The translations under genes and the position numbers were made by a program. Shown here in pieces: positions 20,222 to 33,450 of a stretch of DNA of 64,000 bases (positions within the stretch are counted from its first letter, which is position 1; every line of letters starts with the position of its first letter). The DNA is taken from contig CM076195.1 in NCBI GenBank assembly GCA_038277395.1, positions 23,088,327 through 23,152,326 on the forward strand, read 5' to 3'. The stretch is from Dryocosmus kuriphilus. Its lineage: Eukaryota > Arthropoda > Insecta > Hymenoptera > Cynipidae. Under the pieces are notes generated by a model, which searched no databases, was not told the DNA's origin, and saw only the letters and a list, made by a program, of their open reading frames with translations.

Positions 20222-23150
20222 TTACAAATTCAAAATTTTCCGCGGCTTTCTTACACGTTCGGAACGTCGTGCTTCGGTTGCAGTTACCAGCTCACACACT
20301 CTCGTTTGTTCCCTACTCTTCCTTGGCGACATCCTCACCATAGGAGAATCGCTTTTCGGATGCGGAATTACAGGTTTTTGGATTGTAGCGTCGCTGTCGT
20401 CATAACAACTGCTCGACAGGTTGTTCTTTGCTTCCGGAGATAATTGCGGTTCGACGTTACACATATTTTTGTCGATGACACGATCACAAGATTCTAATTT
20501 GCATGCACGCAATTGGTCCACGTGTCTTTTCCAGACCTTACCATCGAATGTATGCACTACATAAGTAACTGGACTCCATTTTTCGAGAACCGTTGACTTA
20601 CGCCAATTATCGTAGGCGTAGTCTTTTGCCATTACGGTTTCTGATGCTAAAAATTCCGCCTCTCTATTTCCTGTGAAATTACGCTTTTGCTCCTCTAACT
20701 TCTTGTCTACCCTTTCCCCCACCACCACCATTTTCAATAAGTCCCAACGAGTTCTGAATTTCCCGAGTTTTTTGCAATTCTGCTGGTGTGACACCTGTGG
20801 TGCAATGGGGAGTGGACCGATACGAAAAGAGAAATTTCGTCAAGGCTTCTCTGTCACTTATGTGACTTTTCAACAATCTAAATTTATTTTTGAATGTCCT
20901 GACCAAATTTTCCGCGGCCCCATTTTGTCTTAATGTACCTGATACCGTTTTCTTTTGTAAAATCGTCAAATAATTTTGATGTAAATGCCGTACCATTGTC
21001 GGTTACTAATTTGATTGGAAGCCCCCAATTACAAAAATATTCTCTTAATGCTTCAATGGTTTTTTCCGAAGTTATGTTCGACATTTCTTTTACTTCCGCC
21101 CACTTTGAAAAAGCATCGACAATTACCAAGTACATCTTACCATCCATCGGTCCTAAAAAATCCGCATGTAAACGCTCATTGGGCTCCTTAGGCCATCCCC
21201 ATGGATGCAACACCGCCCTAGGTGGATTGTCCGCGGTTGTCAGACATAGCTCACACCTTTTTGCCGCACCTCAATATCACTATCTAAACCTGGCCACCAA
21301 ATGTAAGACCTTGCTAAGCTTTTCATTTTAACTATGCCCATGTGACCTGAATGCAGTTCATTTAAAAGCTTTTTACGCAAAACAGTAGGAATAACTATTC
21401 TATATCCCCACATGATACACCCGTTGTCTATGTATAATTCCCGGTCTTTCCTCGAGAACTGTGTCAATATATCAGGCACTCTCTCAGGCCAGCCTTCCAA
21501 AATACACTTTTTGACTGTCCTCAATACACTGTCATTACTTGTTTCCTCTGCGATTACGTCGGCGGTAATCGTCGGTATTTCGTCAACTATAAAATTCAAA
21601 TATAAGAATTCGTTTTCTTTAAGTCCGTCGTCCTGAATAATTTCAGGCGGTTTCGACATCCGCGACAAAAAATCTCCGCAGCTATTATTTATGCCGCGAA
21701 TATGACAAATTTTAAAATCATACCGCGCAAGAAAAACACTCCAACGTTGTATTCGCGACGCCGCCATTTGGGGCAACCCTTTTTTTCCGAAAATAAAGGT
21801 CAAAGGCTTGTGGTCTGTTTCAAGAATAAACGGTTTTCCATATACGAATTGATGGAAATTTTTTACTCCGAAAACGATCGCGAGTGCTTCGTTGTCTAAT
21901 TGTGAATAGTTGATTTCCGTTTTAGTTAAAACTGACGCGAACGCGACCGGCCGCTCGATGCCTTTTTCTACTACATGGGATAGTACGGCTCCGACACCAT
22001 ATGGCGAAGCATCTACTGTCAACTTAACTGGAAGTTGACTGTCATAAGGCATGAGTACTTCCCGCGATGATAAAATATTTTTTTGCCTCTGAGAATGCTC
22101 TTTCACATTCCGGTGTCCATTGACACTTTTGTCCCGTTTTCAGCAAGTTGTATAAAGGCTTAACGATGCTGGAATAGCCCTTAATAAATTTCGAATAGTA
22201 GTCTACCATCCCGAAAAATGATTTCAATTCAGTTTCATTCTTTGGTTGTCCGATTTTCAAGATTGACTCTATTTTTTTGCTCGATGCTTCAATTCCTTTT
22301 TCGCTGAGTTCATATCCGAGAAATGTCACTCTCTTAACCGCAAATTGACATTTCGTTTTTTGCAATTTTAATCCCGACTCTTTCAATCTTTTCAAAACTT
22401 CCTTTAAACGAGCGTCGTGTTCTTCCGCTGTTTTCCCCGTGATCAGAAAATCATCGAAAAATCCAATTACGCCCTCTAAGCCCCTAAGTAGTTTTTCCAT
22501 TTCTCTTTGAAAAATTCCCGGTGCCGAAGCAATTCCAAAACTCAAACGATTGTAACGAAATAGTTCCTTATGCCTGGAAGTGGTGGTCAGGGATCGGGAA
22601 GCTTCATCCAATTCTACTTGCTGATAAGCATGCGACAAATCCAATTTTTAAAATCGCGAACCCGGCCCTACTTTGACTGTCGCTAGTAAATCTTGAATTT
22701 TTGGGATCGGATATCTGTCGATTTTCAAAATTTGATTTAAGGATAGTTTATAATCACCGCAAATCCTAATTGTTCCGTTTGCTTTAACAACCGGTACAAT
22801 TGGTGTAGCCCATTCGCTTGTTTTTATCGGCGACAATACATTGTGCTTGACCAACCTGTCAAGTTCCCCGTCGATCTTATTTCTTAATGCATATGGCACT
22901 GGTCTTGGCTTGCAGAACGCCGGCTTAACATTATCTTTGACATATAGCTTGAACTACCCTTTAGTGTACGTGCATAACTCCGCTGAAAATACGGTGTCAA
23001 ACTCTTTTAATACTTCGACAATTTTACTTTCTTTGTCAATCTCAATTTTTTTTATTTTAATTCCGCTGTCATTTGACTCCACTATTCCCAGCGGAGCTAT
23101 CCACTGTGACTTTGCATATTTTCTGCAACTCAAAAATTCAATTTAAAGTA
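20222..23150 (-). pseudogene. Ty3/gypsy pol (reverse transcriptase, RNase H, integrase), broken
   Basis: Minus-strand pol in the order expected for Ty3/gypsy. The RT N-terminal part is at 22899-22648 (SEWATPIVPVVKANGTIRIC). The RT palm is at 22644-22042 (DLSHAYQQVEL and the catalytic GFFDDFLITG). RNase H and the H2C2 zinc site are at 22106-21240 (LTVDASPYGVGAVL; ELHSGHMGIVKMKSLAR, with the two cysteines lost to a frameshift). The integrase core is at 21213-20680 (DFLGPMDGK, VTDNGTAFTS) and the integrase C-terminus lies to about 20222. Several frameshifts and a stop just before DLSHAYQQ break it. The product would copy genomic RNA and integrate the DNA. Its upstream gag/protease half lies at 50.6-52.2 kb. 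Confidence 0.88.
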
Positions 23151-23922
23151 TTAATTCTATCGAAAACCCTCGTTTCTACACGGAGGGTAGAAAATTCGGC
23201 ACTCCTCTCTTTTGTTATATATGTTTTTTTAAGATTATATTTTATCCTATGTTTTATTTATTTATTTCATTATTTTATCTTGTGTATTTTATTTTTAATT
23301 TTTAAGAATTTAGGGCTGTTTTAATTTTTTTTGTAAAAATTTCGTGATTCCGCGGTCTCGAGTAAGGGTTGCAGAGGCCCCGCCACCCACAAAAATGTTT
23401 GATTGGATCCACCGCCACCTTCACCTTCAACATATCTTCGCATCACAAGTCCCCACATAAATTCCTGGAGTACTTTAACTTTTGGTTATCCGAGACCCAA
23501 GGCAAGTTCCTGGTGAGGATCGACCGAAGCGGTTACTACAAAATTCTGTTTATGAATAGGTAATTTCGCTTACAAATTTATCTTTATTTATCTTTTGGTT
23601 ATCTGAGACCCAAGGCAGGTTCCTGGTGAGGATTAGCCGGGCGGTAACTACAGAATTCTATAGAAGAATAGGTGATTTCGTCTAAAAATTATTATCTATG
23701 AGTGTTTCTGTTGAGTACAGACATTTCTTGTTTTCCTTCTTTTTTTGGGAGCATGGGATGGTCCACTCCTTGACCGCAGCAGGGAGAGAAGGGCTCCTCG
23801 TTCTCCTCCTTGATACCAGGGTACAGCCAGCTCTGAAAAGTATGAATAATACGGTTCTACCCTCTCACTCAATCTAGTACGGAGGAGTTCGGAATCTCTC
23901 TCTTCCCCAACGGGGGCTGATA
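23151..23922. other. Unassigned insertion DNA
   Basis: Contains a short direct duplication (TTTTGGTTATC-GAGACCCAAGGCA at 23479 and 23596) and GC-richer sequence at 23740-23920. It may belong to another LTR element inserted in the gypsy body. No protein was recognised. Confidence 0.35.
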
Positions 23923-23923
23923 A

Positions 23924-24120
23924 CCCAGATAACAATCCGTGCGCGCACGCTACTCGCATCGCGTGATCGTCATGCAATGCGTGCGTGAACGCATGCATTT
24001 CGCCATCACTGAATGATGGTCACGTAGCTGCGAGCGTTATGAGTCGCATATCGCTAGTACAGAACACTCGCTCATGCTGCGAGCTTTATGAGTCGCATTT
24101 AGCTATCATGAAATGCATCA
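23924..24120. mobile_element. Left end of CCCAGATAACA MITE
   Basis: Starts CCCAGATAACA after the dinucleotide AA, followed by repeats of a GAGTCGCATATCGCT-like word. The matching right end (TGTTATTTGGG followed by AA) is at 44491. It is read as one element split by later insertions. Confidence 0.6.
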
Positions 24121-24289
24121 AAAATATATATTATATAATTTGACAAACATTTTTTTGCATGAATAATATAGTAATTATCGAGTCAAATTACCATACGGTA
24201 CAGACATAAAAAAGATTTCTAAAATATTTTCCGTTATTTTTAACTTCATCATCAACAAAATACTTCTAATATTATCGGAATTTGGCGCA

Positions 24290-24625
24290 AACCGGAGTCC
24301 GTTGGAGCATGCGCAATAAAAACGCCCGCCAGAAATCTACATCTCATGACCTCTTACATATTCCAGAGCCAATCATATTCCATCTTCGGCCCCCTTCCTT
24401 CGTTCCCTAGTGTAATGGAGGCAGTTGCGGTTTGCCATCGCTCGATCGTCGAGCTGTATCAGAGTGCCGCGTTATATAGTAACTCGAAGTAGTACTCATA
24501 CTATCGTGTAGTGTGTTTGGTCTGTTTCAGAGTGTTTTCACCGCGGTAGAGACAGTGTGTAAAAAAAAAGAAGTGCAGAGGAATAAAAGAAAAGTGTGTT
24601 ACTACGTATATAGAGTAAGTACACA
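24290..24625 (+). other. GC-richer block, possible exon/promoter remnant
   Basis: A block with balanced base composition inside AT-rich repeats, ending with AGAGTAAGTAC that would serve as a splice donor near 24617. It could be a 5' UTR exon of a host gene or part of an unrecognised element. No open frame of note. Confidence 0.25.
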
Positions 24626-24701
24626 TATGTTGTTTTTTACGACGCGGTGTCTGCTGTCATCGTCGTTGTCCTATTGGAATGTGAACACGATTCTTTCGCA
24701 G

Positions 24702-25900
24702 GCCACTTTTGACCAATGGTTATGGCTTTATGCATCAAAAATGGTTTTCACAAAATCAAAAAATCCATTTTCCGGCTAAACTATGCGAGATACAGAAAAT
24801 AAAAATTGTTTATCTTAAAAAAATCTACAAATTTTGTCTTAAGGCTGTTGGCCGAGGTGTCGAAAAATAGGTTAGAAATGTGTTGTCGCCTTAAGTCCTA
24901 TTCAATTCCATCTGTTTTCGTATATACGACTTATGTATTTTAAAGAGACACTTCGCAAAAAAATTTCCTCAACCCGGAAGGGGTTCACGGTTGTATGAGG
25001 TGCGCTTAGTATACAGTTTCCCGAAAAAAGTAAAAATATCTGTGCTAAAATACGATAATGGAAAAGTGTTGAAATGAGGGGAAGTAGAGAAAGAGTTCCA
25101 ATGGTTTTCCATTATCGTATTTTAGCACAGATATTTTTACTTTTTTCGGAAAACTGTATACTAAGCGCACCTCATACAACCGTGAACCCCTTCCGGGTTG
25201 AGGAAATTTTTTTGCAAAGTGTCTCTTTAAAATACATAAGTCGTATATACGAAAACAGATGGAATTGAATAGGAATTAAGGCGACAGCACAGTTTTTTGA
25301 TACCTCGGCCAGCAGCCTTAACCATTTTTTGATAAAGTGTACGGTTTTTGTTTTAATCGAGAAAACGTTATTAAAAATGATAAACTGTGGTTTCCCGCGT
25401 AAGTATTCAAGATACGAAAGGAATAATAATAAACAAATTTATTCGTCTCGAAAGGATCTACAAATTTTATTTCAACCGTTTTTTTGATAAAATGCACGGT
25501 TTTGGTTTTAATCGAGAAAACGCTATTAAAAAATCAAAAATTTAAATTTTCCGCCAAACTATGTAAGATACGACAAAAATGATAATAAGCAAAGTTATTT
25601 ATCTCTAAAAGATCTACAAATTTGCTATCTATAATTTTTTCGCAAAGGCGCATGGTTTTTGAGTTATTCGTGAAATATAATGGGAAAATATTAAGAAGCA
25701 AAATTGTTCACTTTGGAAAAACCTACAAATTTTTTTCATAAGCCTCATCGTTTTACTTTTAAGAATCGAAAACCTGCATTGTGAAAATTTAGAAAAACAC
25801 AACAAACTTTACTGTCGAGCGGGAAGCGCGAGTGTCGTGATGATAATGTGTTCCTTAAGGTCGATAGAGCCTTAAATAAAAAAATTTCTTTTGTAATTTT
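24702..25900 (-). repeat. Family H repeat, copy e, split by a TTAA hairpin element
   Basis: Minus-strand copy: GACCAATGGTTATGG start, tandem units, leader and CTTAAGG palindrome. It is interrupted between 24838 and 25322 by a palindromic element whose removal rejoins TTTTGTC-TTAA-CCATTTTTTG as in other copies. Confidence 0.78.
24839..25321. mobile_element. TTAA-flanked palindromic element, copy 1
   Basis: About 475 bp and almost a perfect palindrome: GGCTGTTGGCCGAGGTGTCG at the left and its near complement at the right, flanked by TTAA on both sides. Long inner arms share GCGCTTAGTATACAGTTT and its complement. The TTAA target is that of piggyBac and Kolobok elements. Non-coding and probably mobilised in trans. 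Intact copies of the host repeat show the empty site with a single TTAA. Confidence 0.9.
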
Positions 25901-27589
25901 TAATAAAATTCGAATTTAATAATTTTATTAAAAGCAGGCGTTTTGAAAACAAAAGATCCATAAGTAACGAAAATCGAACACGAAGTACGAGGACCAAAAA
26001 CATATCGATATCGATGATGGTTTTCACCAGAGGTGGTTCCGATGGTGATGACGAAGATTAGCAACAAAAATGAGCTAAAGTTCAATTTTATAGCCCGTTG
26101 GTATAAGTATATGTTCAATTTAATAATGAAAAAAGTAGGTTAAATAAATGCATCATAAATATGTAATAGTAATTAGTAATGATAATTTATAATAATAAGG
26201 TATTATTATTTTTAATAATTATAATAATTTTCCTTGTAGTAAGTAAAGAATAATTATTTATAAATGTTATTGAAATGTGTGAGAAAATAAATAATTAATA
26301 GTAAGAAAATAAAGAAAGATTTAAAATTACAGTAAATCTCGCTTGAAACCTTTTAATTATTTTCAAATCCTTTAAAAATACACTTTAATTATTTAAAATG
26401 ACAATATAATACAAAATATTTGTTAATGAGAAGACAATCCATAAATTTCAATTCGATATAGCGTTCTCAAAGTGAAATTATTTTAAGCTTTTTCTATTCC
26501 TTCTTTTACATTCTTCTACTTTTTAATTCTTTTTAATACGCTTCCGTTAAATTTTACTAAGTCAATTGAGAGGAATAAGATTTGCACTTTTTCTTTTCCC
26601 GTTGACGGATTTTTAGACGGAGGAAAAATTACGTATTCATAGGAATTAAAATTCTTGATTCTTCTGAATTTAACGCTTATTACCGGGAAAAGAGTCAATA
26701 AGGCTGCATCGAGTCATCCCGAAATTCGGGAGATTTTATTTTTGCTTCAAATTTCGTAAAATAGCATTTTTCATGAATTTGACTAGTCGTTCCGAAAATG
26801 TGCGACTTTATTAATCTCATTGCTTCAAATATATAATTCCTTTAATCTTTTGGACATTAAGCTGCACATTTTTTAAGGAAATAATAAATAATAAAAATAC
26901 ATAAAATACGAATTACTTTCAGCCCAATTGACTCCTTGATTTTTCCATTTCCTGTACACCATAGTTCATCCTGGTCTAGTGGATTAGGTGACAGAGTAGA
27001 CATTCTGCCGTTCTGCGTTCGCATCAGCAAACTTTTTTTCAATTTTTTAAAAAATTTTCTTGTCTTCTAAAAACTTCAATGCAAATTTGAGTAAAAAAGA
27101 TATAGACCGAATACATTTCAAATCTGGCAGACCTTATACTTTCAATTCGCAGAATCTGTTGCTGACGAAATATGTCGTTTTTGAGAGAAAATTAGTAAAT
27201 ACTTATTTTTTTCCGATTCATTACAAGAGATTACAAGAAAAAAATGTGTATACAGAGTTTGTGAGTATTTGAATTTTGAAGTGGATTTTTCGAAAAAAAA
27301 CCAGTAATTTTTTCTTTAAAAGTCTATAACTTTTGGCATAATATAGAGATATTGGGGGTTTTCTTCTAGGTTCTGGTGAGGTTTATCGTCTTCTTTCAAA
27401 ATCCGCCAGAAAAATTAAAAAAGGATAATAACAGAATGGCGGCCGTTTTTTCTAAAATATATAAAGTTTATTTTCTCGAAAAACCTACAGTTATATTTTG
27501 TGTCGATTTTTGTATTAATTTGTCCTTATATAAGAAAGACACTTAGTAAGTTTTATGCGGGCTAAACTACTATAAAAGGTCTATAAAAA
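25901..27589. other. AT-rich DNA, nothing recognised
   Basis: No coding similarity or paired repeats were found apart from simple TAATAATAA tracts at 26150-26290. Short open frames look random. Confidence 0.5.
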
Positions 27590-28685
27590 ATCTGCTCACT
27601 TCGCGGGCACATTCTCATCCCGCACTTCGCGTTTGGATGTTTGTTGTCCTTGCACATTATGCTCGGTATTCGTTACTTGTGTCTCAAAGTTTCAAAACAC
27701 CTACTTTTAATGAGATTATTAAATTTGAATTTTTTATTAAAATTTATAAAACACTTAAAAAAGTTATTTTACTTAAGGCTGTATCGACCTTAAGGAATAC
27801 ATTCTCGTCATGACACTTTTTTGTATCTTGCATAGTTTGGCGGGAAATTTGAGTTTTTAATTTTTAATAACGTTTTATCGATTAAAACAAAAACCGTGCA
27901 TTTAATAAAAAAATGGTTAATATAAAATATGTAGATCTTTCTGAGGTGAACAACTTTGTTTGTTATCATTTCTTTCGTATTTTTCCATATTTTAGCAAGA
28001 AACCACGGTTTTTAATTTTTAATAACGTTTTATCGATTAAAACAAAAACGGTGAATTTTGTCAAAAAATAGTTAAAATAAAATTTGCAGATTTTTTTGAG
28101 GTGAACAATGTAACTTTTGTATCTTGCATAGTTTGGCGGGAAATTTGAGTTTTTAATTTTTAATAACGTTTTATCGATTAAAACAAAAACCGTGCGTTTA
28201 ATAAAAAAATGGTTAATATAAAATATGTAGATCCTTCTGAGTGAACAACTTTGTTTATTATCATTTCTTTCGTATTTTGAATATTTTAGCAAGAAACCAC
28301 GGTTTTAAATTTTTAATAACGTTTTATCGATTAAAACAAAAACCGTGAATTTTGTCAAAAAATAGTTAAAATAAAATTTGTAGATTTTTTTGAGGTGAAC
28401 GATTTTATTCTCCATCGTTTTTTTGTATCTTGCATAGTTTAGCCGGTAAATTGATTTTTTGATTTTGTGAAAAACCGTTTTTGTTGGATAAAACCATAAC
28501 CACTGGTCAAAAACCGCTGGTTAACGAAGTTGTCCTTACTTTTTACGCCAATCCGAACAGACACCGTCGTAAAAAACATGTCTTTTCGGATTCAGGGGGT
28601 CACTAAACGTGGAGATTTGATGAAATCCGCGAAAGTCAGTTTTTACATAAAGCTAATACATTTTTCATTGAGATGAGAATGTAAA
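27590..28685 (+). repeat. Family H repeat, copy f
   Basis: Palindrome cluster (degenerate), CTTAAGG palindrome, tandem units, ATTCAGGGGGTCACTAAACG block and terminal GAGATGAGAATGTAAA. Confidence 0.8.
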
Positions 28686-29480
28686 ATATACCTTTTTGTC
28701 ATTTGTAATATCTTGCTGCATCGTTTTGGAGAAAAATGTGAAAATTCATTTTTCGGGGGAAGAAATGTCTTACCCCGCGTAAAAATGAAAACGTACCTTC
28801 CTTATATAAGCAGAAACTTTTAAAAAATATTTTTAAAAAGAAAAACCGTGGGGCCTTCCAGAAAGTCTTTTTTATTTTTTTTCAACGAATTTTGAAATTC
28901 AGAAAAGGAGATTTTCTGGAGACCCCACCTTTATTATTTAAAAAAAACCTGCCCGCTTCGCGGGCACAATCCCATCGCGCGAAGTATGAGCGCGCCTACT
29001 GGCGCTCGCGCTTCGCGCTCGATAGATTATTTACCTCGCGCTACGCACTCGGTGTTTATGGATCGTATAAACCTTTAAATTAAAAATTACAGAAGAAGTG
29101 ATTTTACTTAGGCTCTATCGCCCTTAAGGAATACATTCTTTCATCATTCTCTCTCTCTTTCCAAGGTGAAAATTCTGCTTTATTAATATTTTCTCATATC
29201 TTGCATATAGTTTTGCTGAAAAGTGGTTTTCTTTATATTTCATAACATATTTCACGAGTAACTCAAAAATTACGCGTCTGTTCGAAAAAATAATAGAAAG
29301 CAAATTTGTAGATCTGTTTGAGCTGAATAACTTTGTTTATTATCACTTTTTATTATCTTGTATAGTTTGGCGGGAAATTTGAATTTTTGATTTTCAATAA
29401 CGTTTTCTCGATTAAAACAAAAACTATGCATTCGATAGAAAAATAGTTTGATATAAAATTTGTAGATCTTTCCGAGTTGA
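28380..29480 (+). repeat. Segmental duplication, copy A
   Basis: Matches 30484-31935 in the same orientation, including the non-H linker (TGTCATTTGTAATATCTTGC...GGGGCCTTCCAGAAAG) and a distinctive deletion junction ATTCTCTCTCTCTTTCCAAGG in the next family H copy. This copy lacks the MITE present in copy B. Confidence 0.8.
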
Positions 29481-29590
29481 ACAACTTTATTTCTTATCAT
29501 TTCTTTGTATCTTGCATAGTTTGGCAGGAAATTTGAATTTTTCATTTTTAATAACATTTTCTCGATTAAAACAAAAACCGTTATTTTTCT
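28948..29590 (+). repeat. Family H repeat, copy g (partial)
   Basis: Begins CCTGCCCGCTTCGCGGGCAC and carries an internal deletion of the leader joined at CATTCTCTCTCTC. It ends within the tandem units. Confidence 0.78.
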
Positions 29591-29670
29591 TCCTCTTGTT
29601 AGTTAATATTTAAGTTAATTTAGGTTAATATAGTAAAGTATGAAACCTGAAGAGTATTTTAAAAGTTAAA

Positions 29671-30790
29671 AAATCTGCCCGCTTCGGGGGCAGATGCTCA
29701 TGTCGCGCTTCGCGCGAAGTATCAGCGCGCTTAGGGCGCGCGTCTCTTGACACTCGCGCTTCGCGCTCGATAGGTTATTTACTTCGCGCTACGCGCTTGG
29801 TGTTTGTGCATCGTATAAACCTTTAAATTAAAAATTGCAAAAAAAAATTATTTTCCTTAAGGCTCTATCGACCTTAACGAATACATTCTCATGACACTCG
29901 CGCTTCGTGCTCGACAATTAAATTTTCTTTAAACATATTGTAGATTGGTGAAGTTTTTTTGTGATTTTCCCAATTTTCACAATGCAGGATTTCGATTCTT
30001 AAAAGTAAAACGATGAGTCTTATAAATAAATTTTATAGCTCTTCCCAAGGTGAACAATTCTGCTTCTTAATATTTTCTCATATCTTGCCTAAAGTTTTTC
30101 GCTGAAAAGTGGTTTTCTTTATATTTCATAACATATTTCACGAATAACTCAAAAACTACGCGTCTGTTCAAAAAAATGATAGAAAGTAAATTTGTAGATC
30201 TTTTTGAGGTGAACATTATCATTTTTTTTTGTATCTTGCATAGTTTGAGGGGAAATTTGAGTTTTTAATTTTTAATAACGTTTTCTCGATTGAAACAAAA
30301 ACCGTGCATTTAATCAAAAAATGGTTAATATAAAATTTGTAGATCTTTCTGAGGTGAACAACTTTGTTTATTATCATTTCTTTCATATTTTGAATATTTT
30401 AGCAAGAAACCACGGTCTTTTATTTTTAATAACGTTTTATCGATTAAAACAAAAATCGTGCATTTTATCAAAAAACGGTTAAAATAAAAATTGCAGATTT
30501 TTTTGAGGTGAACAATTTTATCTTCCATCGTTTTTTTTTGTATCTTGCATAGTTTAGCCGGAAAATTGATTTTTTGATTTTGTGAAAACCGTTTTTGTTG
30601 GATGAAACCATAACCACTGGTCAAAATCCGCTGGTTAACGACAACGACGACGACAACGACAACAAACAGACACCGTCGTAAAACATGTTTTTTCGGATTC
30701 AGGGGGTCACTAAACGTGGAGATTTCATGAAATCCGCGAAAGTCAGTTTTCACATAAAGCTAATACATTTTTCATTGAGATGAGAATGTA
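29671..30790 (+). repeat. Family H repeat, copy h (near full length)
   Basis: All modules are present from ATCTGCCCGCTTCGGGGGCAG to GAGATGAGAATGTAAA, with a short GACAAC microsatellite at 30638-30663. Confidence 0.8.
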
Positions 30791-31935
30791 AAAATAAAAT
30801 CTGTCATTTGTCCCTACCGGAAAAATAGAGGATTGCTAGACTCTGAACTCTAGCAAACGAACTCTAGAATTGACCCCTTTTTGTAGAGGATCTCTAGAGG
30901 ACCGCTAGATAATGTGTCAGTCATAAACGGGTTACCTGCCTGCGACTACATTTTGCTAGACTCCACTAGACGATCCCTAGAGGACCGCTAGATAAAGTGT
31001 TTGTCATAAACGGGATACCTGCCTGCAACTTCATCTTGCTAGACTCCACTAGATGATCCCTAGAGGACCCCTAGATGAGGCTGACCGTAATAAAATTCTC
31101 CTAGACTTGCGCTAGAGGACCCAAGTCTAGAATGACTCTAGAATCCTCTATTTTTCATCCGGTAGGGGTAATATCTTGCTGCATCGTTTTGGAGAAAAAT
31201 GTGGAAATTCATTTTTCGGGGGAAGAAATGTCTTACCCCGCGTAAAAATGAAAACGTACCTTCCTTATATAAGCAGAAACTTTTAAAAAAATTTTTAAAA
31301 AAGAAAAACCGCGGGGCCTTCCAGAAAGTCTTTTTTATTTTTTTCAACGAATTTTGAAATTCAGAAAAGGAGATTTTCTGGAAGACCTCACCTTTATTAT
31401 TTTAAAAAAAACCTGCCCGCTTCGCGGGCACATTCTCATCGCGCGAAGTATGAGCGCGCCTACTGGCGCTCGCGCTTCGCGCTCGATAGATTATTTACCT
31501 CGCGCTACGCACTCGGTGTTTATGGATCGTATAAACCTTTAAATTAAAAATTACAAAAGAAATGATTTTATTGAAGGCTCTATCGCCCTTAAGGAATACA
31601 TTCTCATCATTCTCTCTCTCTCTTTCCAAGGTGAACAATTCTGCCTGTTAATATTTTCTCATATCTTGCATAGTATTGCTGAAAAGTGGTTTTCTTTATA
31701 TTTCATAATATATTTCACGAATAACTCAAAAATTACGCGTCTGTTCAAAAATATGATAGGAAGCAAATTTGTAGATCTTTTTGAGGTGAACAACTTTGTT
31801 TATTATCATTTTTTATTATCTTGTATCGTTTGGCGGGAAATTTGAGTTTTTGATTTTCAATAACGTTTTCTTGATTAAAACAAAAAGTATGCATTTGATA
31901 GAAAAATAGTTAATACAAAATTTGTAGATCTTTTT
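30484..31935 (+). repeat. Segmental duplication, copy B
   Basis: Second copy of 28380-29480. It differs chiefly by a 356-bp MITE inserted at 30812. Confidence 0.8.
30812..31167. mobile_element. CCCTACCGG MITE (filled site)
   Basis: A 356-bp element with ends CCCTACCGGA and TCCGGTAGGG, flanked by GT on both sides. The corresponding place in copy A reads CATTTGTAATATC with a single GT, so the empty site is in the same window. The interior holds two tandem units of about 110 bp with CTAGAGGACCGCTAGATAA and CTAGACTCCACTAGA words. Confidence 0.9.
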
Positions 31936-32046
31936 AAGATAAACAGTTTTGGTTATTTACACATTTTCTGTATCTCGCATAGTTTAGCCGGAAAATGGAT
32001 TTTTTGATTTTATGAAAACCATTTTTGATGGATAAAACCATAACCT
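31411..32046 (+). repeat. Family H repeat, copy i (partial)
   Basis: Same leader deletion as copy g. It ends at GATGGATAAAACCATAACC. Confidence 0.78.
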
Positions 32047-32357
32047 TTAAAGTCTGACATTGCCTGAGAATAAAATTCCTGGACTTTAGATAAAACAGGT
32101 TTTTACAACCGTCCTTTCTTGACGAAATTAAAAGTCAAAGTGTGGTTTTGTTTTGAAAATGCACTATTTCGCGAAATACATGAGAAAAGACGGAACGGAA
32201 TCTTAGTGCCTTGGCCTCTATTCACCTCTACTACGAGGAACCGGTAGAGAGTTTCCGAGAAATATACCCAAACAAATGGAATCAAAATAAAACGGCATCT
32301 TTTTAAAACTGCTTTCTTGAATTCTTATCTAATTTTTTTACATGTTCTCATCATTTT
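32047..32357. other. Spacer without recognised feature
   Basis: About 300 bp between two family H copies in opposite orientation. No gene or repeat end identified. Confidence 0.4.
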
Positions 32358-33450
32358 TACATTCTCATCAGAGAAGGTATTAGATTTATGTCAAATTTGA
32401 CCCCCCCCCCCCCCCCCCCGTTTTCATCAAATTTCTACATTTTGAGATCCCCTGAGTCAGAAAGAACGGTTTTTACGACGGTGTCTGTCTGTTGTTGTCG
32501 TTGTCGTTGTCGTCTGTGGTCGCGATAACTTTCGAAGGACTCATAGGATTGGATTGTGCTTTGGTACGCTTATTTAAGGCGTAAAAAGAAAGGACGAATT
32601 CGTTAACCAGCGGTTTTTGACCAACGGTTATGTTTTTATCCATCAAAAACGATTTTCGCAAAATCAAAAAATCGATTTTCCGGCTAAACTATGCGAGATA
32701 CAAAAAAACAGTGGATAGTAAAATTATTCATCTCAAAAAAATCTACAAATTTTTTTGAAAATATTTTTTGATAAAGAGCACTGTTTTTGTTTTAATCGAG
32801 AAAACGTTATTAGAAACCAAAAACTGTAGTTTCTTGACAAAACATTCAAGATACGAAAAAAATGATAGTAAACAAAGTTGTTCAGCTTGAATATATCTAC
32901 AAATTGTGTATTAACTATTTTTCGATAAAATCCATGGTTTTTGTTTTAATAGAGAAAACGTTATTAAAAATAAAATATTCAAATTTCCCGCCAAACTATA
33001 CAAGATACGAAAAAAATGATACTAAACAAAGTTGTTTACCTCAAAATGATTTATAAATTTGCTTCATATCATTTTTTTGAACAGACGCGTAGTTTTTTTT
33101 GAGTTATTCGTGAAATATATTATGAAATATAAAGAAAACCACTTTTCAGCAATACTATGCAAGATATGAGAAAATATTAACAGGCAGAATTGTTCACCTT
33201 GGAAAGAGCTACAAAATTTATTAATAAGACTCATCGTTTTACTTTTAAGAATCGAAATCCTGCATTGTGAAAATTTGGAAAATCACAAAAAAACTTTACC
33301 AATCTACAATGTGTTTTAAAAAAATGGAATTATCGAGCGCGAAGCACGAGTGTCATGATGAGAATGTATTCCTTAAGGTCGATAGAGCCTTAAGTAAAAT
33401 CATGTTTTTTTGTAATTTTTAATTTAAAGGTTTATACGATCCAGAAACAC

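Noticed and set aside
27966..28292. 108-codon minus-strand open frame, and similar ones at 29270-29557 and 30325-30753
   Set aside because: Repeat-derived peptides from family H; no start context or family match.
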